Positions 35,842 through 44,275 of a DNA stretch of 64,000 nt are shown piece by piece; positions within the stretch are counted from its first letter, which is position 1; every line of letters begins with the position of its first letter. This stretch comes from Arthrobacter castelli DSM 16402 (GTDB lineage Bacteria; Actinomycetota; Actinomycetes; Actinomycetales; Micrococcaceae), in contig NZ_AUMN01000016.1 in NCBI RefSeq assembly GCF_000430705.1, positions 1-64,000 on the forward strand, given 5' to 3'. The translations under genes were made by a program, and so were the position numbers. Under the pieces are notes generated by a model. It did no database searches and was not told the DNA's origin. It saw only the letters and a list, made by a program, of their open reading frames with translations.

Positions 35842-36225
35842 ATGGTCGATAATCCGATCATTGTGCTGGAACTGGTCACCTCCGCGGTGCTGGTGCTCGG
35901 AGTGGTGCTGCTGGGCACCGCAGGGATCGTGCACTGGGCGAAGGGACCGTGGGTTAAGACCTGGGCTGTTGTCTACACCACCGGCGCCCAGACTGGCCTC
36001 CGCTGGCACGGCGAGCACCGTGAAGTCCGCGAAGCCTACGTGTCCCTCGAAGAACTGGGAGACGCGCCGCCCGGAGCCGAAGTGCGCTTGTACTACGGAG
36101 GCGGCGGATCGCGGCGCTGGACACTGAAGAACCCGCACCGGTTGACCTCCACGTTGGCCGCGACCGGCGGCGGCTTGGTAGTGCTGGGAACCGCCGGATC
36201 ACTGGCGCCGCTGGTCTCGCAGTAG
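35842..36225 (+). CDS. Small membrane protein of unknown function
   Basis: 127 residues. There is a membrane segment at about 8-30, a middle part of about 70 residues with ordered beta-like sequence (GAQTGLRWHGEHREVREAYV), and a second membrane segment at about 105-123. The layout suggests a DUF3592-like small protein, but this is not secure. No strong ribosome site precedes the ATG. Confidence 0.6.
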   Translation: MVDNPIIVLELVTSAVLVLGVVLLGTAGIVHWAKGPWVKTWAVVYTTGAQTGLRWHGEHREVREAYVSLEELGDAPPGAEVRLYYGGGGSRRWTLKNPHRLTSTLAATGGGLVVLGTAGSLAPLVSQ

Positions 36226-36230
36226 TCACT

Positions 36231-37079
36231 TTACCGGCTGGAGACGGACCCGAACTTCTTCACGCACAACGGCACGAAGATCAGCAGCATCAACGCGATC
36301 CCGCCCAGCACCGTGATGTACGGATGCTGCAGGGTCCACGACGTCGGTTCGGGGAACGTCGGATTGGTGTTGCCGAACAGTTCGCGGGCGGACTGCACCA
36401 GCGCCGACACCGGATTCCATTCGGCAATCGCGGCCAGTACGGACGGCATCGTGTGAATCGGCACGAACGCGTTCGAGATGAAGCTCAGCGGGAACAGGAT
36501 CATGAACGAGGCATTGTTGATCACTTCGGGGCTGCGCACCGTCATGCCCAGCAGCGCCATCACCCACGAGAAGGCATAGGCGAACAACAGCAGCAATGCC
36601 ACCGCAGCGAGGAAGCCTCCCAGCCCGGTGGTGACCCGCCAGCCAACGAGGAAACCGGTCGCCATCATGATCAGCATCGAAATCGCATTGATCATCAGGT
36701 CGCCATTAGTCCGGCCCACCAATACTGCCGACGTGCTCATCGGCAGCGTCCGGAACCGATCGATAATCCCGTCCTTGAGGTCCTGTGCCATCGCCGCGCC
36801 GGAGAAGGTGGAACCAAAGATCACGGTCTGGACGAAAATACCCGCCATCAGGAACGAGGTGTAGTCATCCATCGCCATCGCGCCGGCATAGACCTGGCTG
36901 AACAGCAGCACGAACATGATCGGCTGCAGGATGGTGAACACCAGGATGTCCGGCACGCGCTTGATCTTGATCAGGTTGCGCCGGGTGGCGATCCACCCGT
37001 CCGAGAACCACTGCGCCGCAGGAGAACCAACGGCACCGGCTGCAGGCCCCGTTCCACGCTCGTCAATCAGGGTGGTCAT
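36231..37079 (-). CDS. ABC-2 exporter permease (DrrB-like)
   Basis: 282 residues with six membrane segments (about 45-270). It has the DrrB-type pattern WIATRRNLIKIKRVPDIL, FTILQPIMFVLLFSQVYAG and GIIDRFRTLPMS. The start overlaps the stop of the ATPase gene (ATGA). DrrAB systems export drugs or glycolipids. Confidence 0.93.
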   Translation of the reverse strand: MTTLIDERGTGPAAGAVGSPAAQWFSDGWIATRRNLIKIKRVPDILVFTILQPIMFVLLFSQVYAGAMAMDDYTSFLMAGIFVQTVIFGSTFSGAAMAQDLKDGIIDRFRTLPMSTSAVLVGRTNGDLMINAISMLIMMATGFLVGWRVTTGLGGFLAAVALLLLFAYAFSWVMALLGMTVRSPEVINNASFMILFPLSFISNAFVPIHTMPSVLAAIAEWNPVSALVQSARELFGNTNPTFPEPTSWTLQHPYITVLGGIALMLLIFVPLCVKKFGSVSSR

Positions 37080-38080
37080 TGTGCGGTCTCCATTTCGGCT
37101 TCGCTGCTTTCCTGGCTTTCCTGCTCCTCTTCGGCCATGTGGCCGGTCAATTTCAGGAACACGTCGTCCAAAGTCGGGCGGCGGATACCGGCGTCGTGCA
37201 GTTCGATGCCTGCCTCGCCCAGGTCCGCCAAAACGTATTGCAATGCCCTGGTTCCATCGACCACCGGAACTTCAAGCGTCCGGCCGCCGTCGTGGACCCG
37301 TGGCTCCCCTGAACCGTGGCGGGCCAGCACCTCCCGTGCCGTGTCGGCGGCGGAGGCCTCGGTCAGTGTCACCTCGACACGGTGACCGCCAATGCGGGCC
37401 TTCAGCTGGTCGGCGGTGCCTGCGGCTATGACCTTGCCGCCATCGATGACGGCGATGTCGTCCGCGAGCTGGTCGGCCTCCTCCAGGTACTGGGTGGTCA
37501 GCAGCACTGTGGTGCCGTCCGAGACCAGGTTCTTGATCACGTCCCACATGCCCAGCCGGCTGCGCGGATCCAATCCGGTGGTTGGCTCATCCAGGAACAG
37601 CACCTGCGGACGGGTCACCAATGCGCCCGCCAGGTCGATGCGCCGGCGCATCCCTCCGGAGAACCCCTTGACCGGGCGATTCTGGGCCGCGGTGAGTTCA
37701 AACATCTCGATCAGTTCGGTGGCCCGGCGCCGCGATTCCCTCTTGCCCAGATGGTAGAGCCGGCCGACCATCTCCAGGTTTTCGAAGCCGGTGAGGTTCT
37801 CGTCCACCGCCGCATACTGGCCCGACACCCCGATCCGCCGCCTGACGGACTTGGGCTCACCGACCACGTCGACTCCGGCGACTGTCGCATTGCCCGCCGT
37901 CGGCTGAATCAACGTGGTCAGCACCTTGACCGCCGTCGTCTTTCCCGCCCCGTTCGGACCCAGCAGACCTTGAACTGTCCCCTGTGGCACGGTCAGATCC
38001 AGCCCATCCAGCGCATGCACCTTTGCAGTGCCCTTCGGCGAGTAAACCTTGGTGAGGCCGCTTGCCTCGATGATATTCAT
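37076..38080 (-). CDS. ABC exporter ATP-binding protein (DrrA-like)
   Basis: 334 residues. Walker A GPNGAGKTTAVKVL, signature FSGGMRRRIDLAGALV, Walker B VLFLDEPTTGLDPRSR, H loop LLTTQYLEEAD, plus a DrrA-type C-terminal domain with the LDDVFLKLTGHM motif and an acidic Glu/Ser tail. The ATG at 38080 begins exactly at MNIIEASGLTKVYS; the longer frame is unsupported. It forms a pair with the DrrB-like permease. Confidence 0.94.
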   Translation of the reverse strand: MNIIEASGLTKVYSPKGTAKVHALDGLDLTVPQGTVQGLLGPNGAGKTTAVKVLTTLIQPTAGNATVAGVDVVGEPKSVRRRIGVSGQYAAVDENLTGFENLEMVGRLYHLGKRESRRRATELIEMFELTAAQNRPVKGFSGGMRRRIDLAGALVTRPQVLFLDEPTTGLDPRSRLGMWDVIKNLVSDGTTVLLTTQYLEEADQLADDIAVIDGGKVIAAGTADQLKARIGGHRVEVTLTEASAADTAREVLARHGSGEPRVHDGGRTLEVPVVDGTRALQYVLADLGEAGIELHDAGIRRPTLDDVFLKLTGHMAEEEQESQESSEAEMETAQ

Positions 38081-38455
38081 ACGTTTAATCCTAGAGTCGT
38101 ACGGTCTGGCATGTGCGGGCATTGAGGCCATCTTCGGTCCGCATTGAATATGGGTTCTTCGTCCGTGCTGGTATCGGGCGTGTAAGAGAAGCGCAACAGA
38201 CGTGGACATTATTCCACCGCCGCGGCCACCGCACTACGGGTTTTGTGAAATTGTCTTCGGTTTTCCTGCAGTCCACGATGGCCCCCTCGGCTGGCGGTGA
38301 ATCCGCGGCGCGGATGCTGTCGAAAGGTAGACGAAGCAACTCTCCGGAACTCATCGGTTCGCCGGTTTCACATGCAAGCCTCTTTGTCGCCCTTGCGGGC
38401 CCAAGCGTCTCGACCCGTAAGAATTCTGTCAGTGGTGCCCCATACCGTCCTGAAT
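38081..38455. other. Intergenic region, nothing recognised
   Basis: 375 bases between the divergent drrA-like gene and an orphan membrane gene. The drrA promoter should lie in the left part. The right part is open in the frame of the membrane gene, but no start there has a ribosome site. Confidence 0.4.
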
Positions 38456-39973
38456 ATGGATATTTTGTTGTGGACGGCTTGGGGTTGCAGCCTCGTCGTA
38501 AGCGTCTTTTCCATTTGGACGCTCGGTTTCGGGGCGCTCGCGGTCCGCTCTCCTTCGTGGTCGGCCCAGTTTCGGCTCTCGGCTGAGTCCGAGATCCAGC
38601 GGCGAAGCACTGGGGAAGTAAGGAAGGTATCGCAGGCGGACCTATTGGCCGCCAACCGAATGCTTGGTCCAGAAGCCCCAGAACCGAACGACGAGGCTGA
38701 TGCCAAATTTCTGTCAGTCATACAAGCTCTGACAGGGATAGAGGATTCAGTCACCCTTCAAGAGCTTCAGGACAGACGGTCGAGGCTGCTGGAAGTAGCG
38801 CTTACGAAACAGTCGGCTGCAGTGAAGAACATTCCCAGTATTCGAATCGCCAGCGGAGTCTGGCAGGCACGCAAAATCGTCAGTGAATTGATCACGTTCG
38901 CCAGCGGGCTCAGATGGTTCCTGCCACCCTTCTTCAGCCAAATGCGCCGGACCGGCGACAAGTATCTGTCCACCGCGACCCTTATTGGTGTCTGGCTTGG
39001 CCTCCTCTACTGGGGTTTCACCAAGTTTGGCGGCGGTGATGGACGAACTGATGGCGCCAGATGGTTGACTATTATTGGTGTACTCATCACCCTCAGCACA
39101 GTCCTGGGCCTTGTCTTCGCTGTTGGGAAACAGTATCTAAGGGTCGCACAACACCTTTGTGGTCCGACGAAGCAGTGGACCGCAGGGGGAACTTTCAGGG
39201 TTGCTCTCTTCATCGGAGTCGGGGCGACATTCCTGGTCCTGGGCGCTACCGGCACTTGGCAGCAGTGGTCCATTACCGTAACCAGATTTGTAACAGAAGC
39301 GGTGAAAAGATTCGAAGGCACTTCAATCAGTGGAGCACTCCTTTTGCTAGCTGGTCTCTGCTATCTCATCCGCAACGGGATGAATTGGTTACGCCTTCGG
39401 CAAATGAAGACCAGCGAACGTATCGGAATGGGAACAGGCGTTGCCCTCCTCACCAGTACGGGCGCAATGTTCCTCCTGTTTATCTTTGACGCTTCCGCCG
39501 GGATCTCCAGGGTCGTGCTCCAGATATTCGCCGGAATCTTGATTTTGGGTGCTCTGGCTACTGCCATCTCGGCAATCATCGAGTGGGTTGCTATGTACCG
39601 GTCTGTGAGGACGGCAGGACAAGTACTGCCAAAGCGGGGCTTCCGCTGGTGGGCCCTGTGGGCTTGGGGTCTATTAGCGATCGGCATTTCCGCTTTCGGC
39701 CCGCTCGGCACATCCCTCGTCTCCATAACCGAGATATCACAGTTGCACGCCGCTGTTTCCTGGATTGAGCTAGCTGTCTCGACCGCGCTATTTGTCACCT
39801 TCTGGCCAGGCGCGGTGATCACGTGGCTCTTCGTGCGGCGTGTAGTCAAACTCCATAACAGGATGCTCTTCGAGCAAGCGATCCATGAATCTGCCAAAGA
39901 TTCCGACCGTCGGCGTCAGAAGCGAAGGTCAGGAACAACATCTCGGGCCAATGAATCATTCGCGCCTCTCTAA
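38456..39973 (+). CDS. Orphan multi-pass membrane protein, composition unlike neighbours
   Basis: 505 residues with about nine membrane segments: one at 1-30, a soluble loop of about 110 residues (60-170) rich in charged residues, then eight more, and a basic C-terminal tail (DRRRQKRRSG). I do not recognise a family. The DNA is visibly less GC-rich than its neighbours and uses more A/T third positions, suggesting transfer. The start is uncertain: the ATG at 38456 lacks a clear ribosome site, and the frame is open from 38297. Confidence 0.65.
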   Translation: MDILLWTAWGCSLVVSVFSIWTLGFGALAVRSPSWSAQFRLSAESEIQRRSTGEVRKVSQADLLAANRMLGPEAPEPNDEADAKFLSVIQALTGIEDSVTLQELQDRRSRLLEVALTKQSAAVKNIPSIRIASGVWQARKIVSELITFASGLRWFLPPFFSQMRRTGDKYLSTATLIGVWLGLLYWGFTKFGGGDGRTDGARWLTIIGVLITLSTVLGLVFAVGKQYLRVAQHLCGPTKQWTAGGTFRVALFIGVGATFLVLGATGTWQQWSITVTRFVTEAVKRFEGTSISGALLLLAGLCYLIRNGMNWLRLRQMKTSERIGMGTGVALLTSTGAMFLLFIFDASAGISRVVLQIFAGILILGALATAISAIIEWVAMYRSVRTAGQVLPKRGFRWWALWAWGLLAIGISAFGPLGTSLVSITEISQLHAAVSWIELAVSTALFVTFWPGAVITWLFVRRVVKLHNRMLFEQAIHESAKDSDRRRQKRRSGTTSRANESFAPL

Positions 39974-40027
39974 AGATGCGTTCGGCCTTGTCGCGTCAAA
40001 GGAGCGTTACACCCTGCCGCCGACCGT

Positions 40028-40633
40028 TCACAGCCATCCATTGTTCTCGGCGATGCGCGCGGCCGTCACCCGGTTCCTCGCTCCGGTTTTCCTGATCGCG
40101 GTGGACAGGTAGTTGCGCACCGTACTGGACGAAAGATGCAGTTGGGCGGCGACCTCCCGGACGGTCGCCCCGTATCCGCTCGCGGCCAGCACCTCGCGCT
40201 CGCGCGCCGTCAGCGGATTCTGCGGCGTGCTCAGGGCCGAGGCGGCCAGGTCGGGATCGACGACGACGGTTCCGTCCACGGCCGTACGGATTTGCTGCGC
40301 GAGCTGTTCCACCGGTGCATCTTTCAACAGGAACCCCTTGGCTCCGGCTTCCAGTGCGCGCTTGAGGTAACCGGGGCGGCCAAAAGTGGTCAGGACGACG
40401 ACGGTGCACCCCGGCTGCTCGTCGAGCAGCTCGCCGATCACATCAATGCCGCTGCGGCCCGGCATTTCGACGTCAAGCAGTGCGACATCCGGGGCCGCTG
40501 TCCGTGCTGCCTCGATGATCGCGTCCCCGCGGTCCACCTCGGCCGCAATCTCCATGTCCTCCTCCAGTGCGAGCAGGCTGGCCAAGGCGGTGCGGAACAT
40601 CGTCTGGTCCTCGGCAAGCAGCAGCCTCATCAC
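40028..40633 (-). CDS. NarL/LuxR-family response regulator
   Basis: 201 residues. Asp54 is the acceptor in VALLDVEMPGR. The HTH is LTAREREVLAASGYGATVRE to SSSTVRNYLSTAIRKTG. DesR-like in length and layout. The start overlaps the kinase stop (ATGA). Confidence 0.95.
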   Translation of the reverse strand: MMRLLLAEDQTMFRTALASLLALEEDMEIAAEVDRGDAIIEAARTAAPDVALLDVEMPGRSGIDVIGELLDEQPGCTVVVLTTFGRPGYLKRALEAGAKGFLLKDAPVEQLAQQIRTAVDGTVVVDPDLAASALSTPQNPLTAREREVLAASGYGATVREVAAQLHLSSSTVRNYLSTAIRKTGARNRVTAARIAENNGWL

Positions 40634-41880
40634 CGGCCCGCCCCTCCGTCGTCGGTGCCGGTGCTGTCGGTGCCGGTGCTGTCGGCGTTGTTGGCCCGGG
40701 CCTCAACCGGAACATGGACGATGAGCCGGAACCCGCCGTCGTCGGCCGATGCAATGAGCCGGCCGCCCAGGGCAGCCGTTCGTTCCCGCAGTCCCGCCAG
40801 CCCCCAGCCGCTGCTCGAATCGGGCGCCCCGACCGGTGCAGTGGACCCGTTGTCGCTGATCAGCACCGTCGCTGTGTCCCCGTTGTCCCCGTCCTGCCGC
40901 GCGACGATCGTGCACCGGTCCGCCCCGGAGTGGCGTACGACGTTAGTCACCCCTTCACGCACCACCCATCCCAGCAGCCCTTCTGCCTGGCCGGTCAGCG
41001 ACACGATCTCGTTGCGAATCCCGGGCGTGATGCCGGCGTCGGTCAACGTCTCCCGTGCCGCGTCCAGCTCCGATCCCAGCCTGACGGAACGGTAGCCACT
41101 GACCACCTCCCGGACTTCGGTCAGGGCATTGCGGCTGATCGATTCGATATCCGCGGCATGACCGGCCGCGGCATCCGGATCCACGGGCACGAGCCGGCGG
41201 GTGGCCTCGGCCTTCACCACGATCACCGACAAGGTGTGGCCCAGCAAATCATGCAGATCCCGGGCGAAACGGGCGCGCTCGGCGACTATGGCCGCCCGCG
41301 CGAGTTCACTGCGGGTGGCGTCCAGCTCGGCAATCGCCGATGCCAATCGATGGATCACGAAATTGCCCAGCCCGGCCAGGAAGGTCAGCACCGCCGCACC
41401 CGCCGCGCTGGCGAAGGAGCCGACCACAATCCCCACCACGGCGGCGGCGAAGAGGGAAATCACGACAATGACCGGAAGGACATGGCGCAGCTGCAGCACT
41501 ACGCCGCACGCGATGGCGGGCAGGGCGAACGGCGCCACCCAGCCGAAGGAGACCATCGCCGCGCACGCCAGCCCGGCCAGCAGCACCAGCGATGCCTCGA
41601 CTCCGAACCCGCCCCGGCCGCCGGCCGCGGGAATCACTGACCCGGCGAACGTGGCAGCCAGCCCTGTCAGGAAAACAACGGCAAGCGCGATGGACCACCC
41701 TGGCTCGCTGCCGCTTTGGGCCATGTGCACTATGTCCGCCGTAGGAGCGAACAGGAAGACCGGTATCCAGACAAGGCACATCCACAGACCGGTATGGCTT
41801 CTCACCCACGCGAAGAAGAAGCCGGAAAAATCGACCCGTTGCCCGGACGCGCCCGCGTCCGTGCGCTGATTCAGTGCCAT
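40630..41880 (-). CDS. Sensor histidine kinase (DesK-like)
   Basis: 416 residues. About five to six membrane segments (30-180), His210 in ARFARDLHDLLGHTLSVIVV, N box GVTNVVRHSG, G box SSGWGLAGLRERTAALGG. The ATG at 41880 is chosen because the frame upstream is the shadow of the next gene. It lies 8 bases after that gene's stop. DesK-type kinases sense membrane state, but the signal here is unknown. Confidence 0.94.
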   Translation of the reverse strand: MALNQRTDAGASGQRVDFSGFFFAWVRSHTGLWMCLVWIPVFLFAPTADIVHMAQSGSEPGWSIALAVVFLTGLAATFAGSVIPAAGGRGGFGVEASLVLLAGLACAAMVSFGWVAPFALPAIACGVVLQLRHVLPVIVVISLFAAAVVGIVVGSFASAAGAAVLTFLAGLGNFVIHRLASAIAELDATRSELARAAIVAERARFARDLHDLLGHTLSVIVVKAEATRRLVPVDPDAAAGHAADIESISRNALTEVREVVSGYRSVRLGSELDAARETLTDAGITPGIRNEIVSLTGQAEGLLGWVVREGVTNVVRHSGADRCTIVARQDGDNGDTATVLISDNGSTAPVGAPDSSSGWGLAGLRERTAALGGRLIASADDGGFRLIVHVPVEARANNADSTGTDSTGTDDGGAGR

Positions 41881-41888
41881 AGTTCTTC

Positions 41889-42335
41889 CTACTGACTGGA
41901 TTGCCGGGGACCTGCCACGGCGAGCAGTCCCACTGTCAGTATGCCCCCTACCGCGACGTGCAGGCCGAGAAGGACAAGCATTGCGGCCATGGAAGCGCCG
42001 CTGAATAAGGGACCGGCCAGGGAGACCACCCCTGCAGTTGCGGCGGCCGGGAACCAGATCCTGCGCGGCCGGCGACTCACTTTTTCGGCGACGGCGAGGA
42101 CCACCCACGCGGCGGCACCGGCCAGCAGCGCCATGACCAGGATCTGGACCGGACCGATGGTTTGCACAGTTCCGCCAGTGGTGACTCGAAGGTCGACGCC
42201 CGCCAGCGGCACGGCAGCGGCCCAGATAAGCACCGCGATGACGGCGGCTTCAATGACGACGGCGGTGCGCTTCAGCCGGCGGGAACTGTCCTTGGTTGCT
42301 ATTGGTACTTGTGTTGTTTCATCTCGAATACTCAT
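41889..42335 (-). CDS. Four-helix membrane protein (DUF6069-like)
   Basis: 148 residues. A short polar N-terminus is followed by four membrane segments (about 24-45, 62-85, 93-115, 118-140). It resembles DUF6069 proteins. First gene of an operon with the DesK/DesR-like pair, and it may be an accessory sensor. GAGGG abuts the ATG directly, so initiation may be leaderless or weak. Confidence 0.75.
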   Translation of the reverse strand: MSIRDETTQVPIATKDSSRRLKRTAVVIEAAVIAVLIWAAAVPLAGVDLRVTTGGTVQTIGPVQILVMALLAGAAAWVVLAVAEKVSRRPRRIWFPAAATAGVVSLAGPLFSGASMAAMLVLLGLHVAVGGILTVGLLAVAGPRQSSQ

Positions 42336-42444
42336 CCCTCAAAGCTAGCCAGCGGGGCGGGGCGGCCAGTAGGGAGAGATGTCCTGTTTTTGGCAGTATC
42401 GATGGCCCGGTTCGCCGCCGGGGGCGCCAGCCGGCCGGCCGTCG

Positions 42445-42792
42445 TCAGGTCGACCCGCCACGAGCGCGGTTCAAACGCCGAGCAACCTCGGTTCCATGCT
42501 CCGTAAGCTGCCATTCCATGCTGGCGGACGTGCGCGGAATGTTCTCCCTGGTGGGCACGGGAGCCACAAGGCGGAGATCAGCCAGCTTGTGGAGCGCTGA
42601 CGACAGCCCTTGCCGGACGGTCCCGCGAGCGCGTTGAAACTCCCGCAGATCGTCCTGGACAAACATGTCCTCCAACCGTTCAACCGTCTCAGGACACATC
42701 CACAACAGGACAAGAATCTCCCGCTCCGCCGACGACAGCCCGCCCTCGGGCAAGTTTCGCGGATCGTCAGATGCCTCGATAGCGGGGCCCAT
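42445..42792 (-). CDS. Small winged-helix protein, probable regulator
   Basis: 115 residues. LSSAEREILVLLWMCPETVE, GTVRQGLSSALHKLADLRLV and WQLTEHGTEVARRL read as a winged helix of the PadR/BlaI/MarR type. AAGGAAGGA precedes the ATG. Its target is not evident. The nearest genes are the DUF6069/kinase operon downstream and a YceI gene divergent from it, 235 bases away. Confidence 0.7.
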   Translation of the reverse strand: MGPAIEASDDPRNLPEGGLSSAEREILVLLWMCPETVERLEDMFVQDDLREFQRARGTVRQGLSSALHKLADLRLVAPVPTRENIPRTSASMEWQLTEHGTEVARRLNRARGGST

Positions 42793-42950
42793 ACAGAGTC
42801 CTTCCTTAACGTGCGACGATGCGAACCTTTTCAGTCAATAGCAATTACCCGGTTATGTACATCCCGGAAGCAGTTCCACGCGTTCCGGTTTCGACGCCGG
42901 GCACGGTGGCTTGAGCCCGGTGAGGCTGCCGGGAATATATTCCTATCTAG

Positions 42951-42962
42951 ATGCATTTGCAT
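42951..42962. promoter_or_regulatory. Dyad upstream of yceI-like gene, MarR-type operator candidate
   Basis: ATGCA-TT-TGCAT is a perfect inverted repeat in an AT-rich stretch (42933-42967), 65 bases before the YceI start. Its size and AT-rich flanks (CTAG left, GTATAG right) resemble MarR/OhrR operators. Confidence 0.5.
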
Positions 42963-43027
42963 GTATAGCGAACCGTGCCGGGACCACTTGCCGGTTCCGT
43001 AAGACGAAAAATTAGGAGCACCTGAAA

Positions 43028-43573
43028 ATGACCACGATTGAACTCGCCCCCGGCTCCTGGACCCTCGACCAGGCACATACCGAAGTAAGCTTCTCTGTCC
43101 GCCACGCCGGCATCAGCAAGGTCCGGGGCCAGTTCACCGATGCGGACGCCACCCTGACGGTCGGCGAGTCGGTGGACTCCTCTGCGGTGGAGGCGACCGT
43201 GAAGACCGCGTCCTTCGACTCGAACGACGACAACCGCGACGCACACGTCAAGGGCGCGGACTTCTTCGACGTCGAACAGTTCCCGACCATGACCTTCAAG
43301 GCAACCAGGGTCGAGGGGACTCCGGACGACTTCCGCGTCAGCGGGGACCTGACCATCAAGGAAACCACCAAGCCGGTGACGTTCGACGTCGAGTTCGGCG
43401 GCGTGGCCGTTGATCCGTTCGGTGCCACGCGCGCCGGGTTCTCCGCCTCAACGCAGATCTCCCGCAAGGAGTTCGGCATCACCTGGAACGCCGCGCTCGA
43501 AGCCGGCGGTGTGCTCGTCGGCGACAAGGTCACCATCACGGTCGACTCGGCGTTCGTGCTCCCCGCCAACTGA
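43028..43573 (+). CDS. YceI-family lipocalin-like protein
   Basis: 181 residues. GSWTLDQAHTEVSFSVRHAG, the central DNRDAHVKGADFFDVEQFPT and ISRKEFGITWNAALEAGGVL are diagnostic of YceI. The family binds long isoprenoid or lipid-like ligands in a beta barrel and is often stress-induced. There is no signal peptide, so this copy is cytoplasmic. AGGAG lies 9 bases before the ATG. Confidence 0.95.
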   Translation: MTTIELAPGSWTLDQAHTEVSFSVRHAGISKVRGQFTDADATLTVGESVDSSAVEATVKTASFDSNDDNRDAHVKGADFFDVEQFPTMTFKATRVEGTPDDFRVSGDLTIKETTKPVTFDVEFGGVAVDPFGATRAGFSASTQISRKEFGITWNAALEAGGVLVGDKVTITVDSAFVLPAN

Positions 43574-43765
43574 CTCCACCCGCGTAAGGATAGGTGGGCC
43601 ACCGGCGGGACCGCTCACGACTCATCGTCAGGCCGGGTGGACCGAACCCTCCTCGACCCTGCAGATGGACCATCCCGGTCTTCACCGACTGGCAGTCCGT
43701 GTCGACCCCTGCGGCGACGTCTTCAACGGAATCAGGTGGTTCTTTCGACTCTACGAGCCTTGCCG

Positions 43766-44259
43766 TCACCGGGCCCCGGCCGATGCGGAGAACGCTCGGA
43801 TGACTCGAGGATATGGGTGTCTGTCCGAGCAAAGAACCAGGTCAGCGCGCCGTCCGGGTTCGAGACGGCCGCGGTCGTCCAGTCCGACGGCGGCGGCCGG
43901 GTTAGCGGTGACCATCGCGATGGCTCCAGTGAGGGAGGCATGCCCCAGGCGGGGCGATTTCGAAGGCGGCGGCCAGCATACTGGAGGGCAGGTAGTCTGA
44001 GGCCAGGATATTGAGGACCCCTTCGCGGGCCAGTTCCAGGGCGTAAACATTGCCCGAGTGGGAACCACCCAGCAAAACATTCGGCGCTCCCGAGACCGTC
44101 GCGATTCCCCGCGCACTCGCGTGCCGGGCGGCTTCCAGTGTCGTGGGAAATTCAGCAATGGAGGCGTCCCGGCCGGCGAGCTCATCGATGGCCCTGATGT
44201 CGCCGGCTCCCGGCCGGCTGCTCCGCAAATCGGTCAGCGTGGACGCGCCTCCCATATAG
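43766..44259 (-). pseudogene. phnM: Degraded phnM-like amidohydrolase remnant
   Basis: Reading from 44259 leftward, ASIAEFPTTLEAARHASARG, SGAPNVLLGGSHSGNVYALE and LASDYLPSSMLAAAFEIA match the central part of PhnM (triphosphoribosyl phosphonate diphosphatase of the C-P lyase pathway). The match then shifts frame near 43942-43957 and continues as GAIAMVTANPAAAVG and GRLEPGRRADLVL, the PhnM C-terminal part. The N-terminal half is missing, and no other phn gene is nearby. Confidence 0.75.
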
Positions 44260-44275
44260 CTCGGAAGGCACCCGT

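Noticed and set aside
35536-36138. Minus-strand frame of 200 codons
   Set aside because: It overlaps the better-supported 127-residue membrane protein on the other strand and includes the inverted repeat region.
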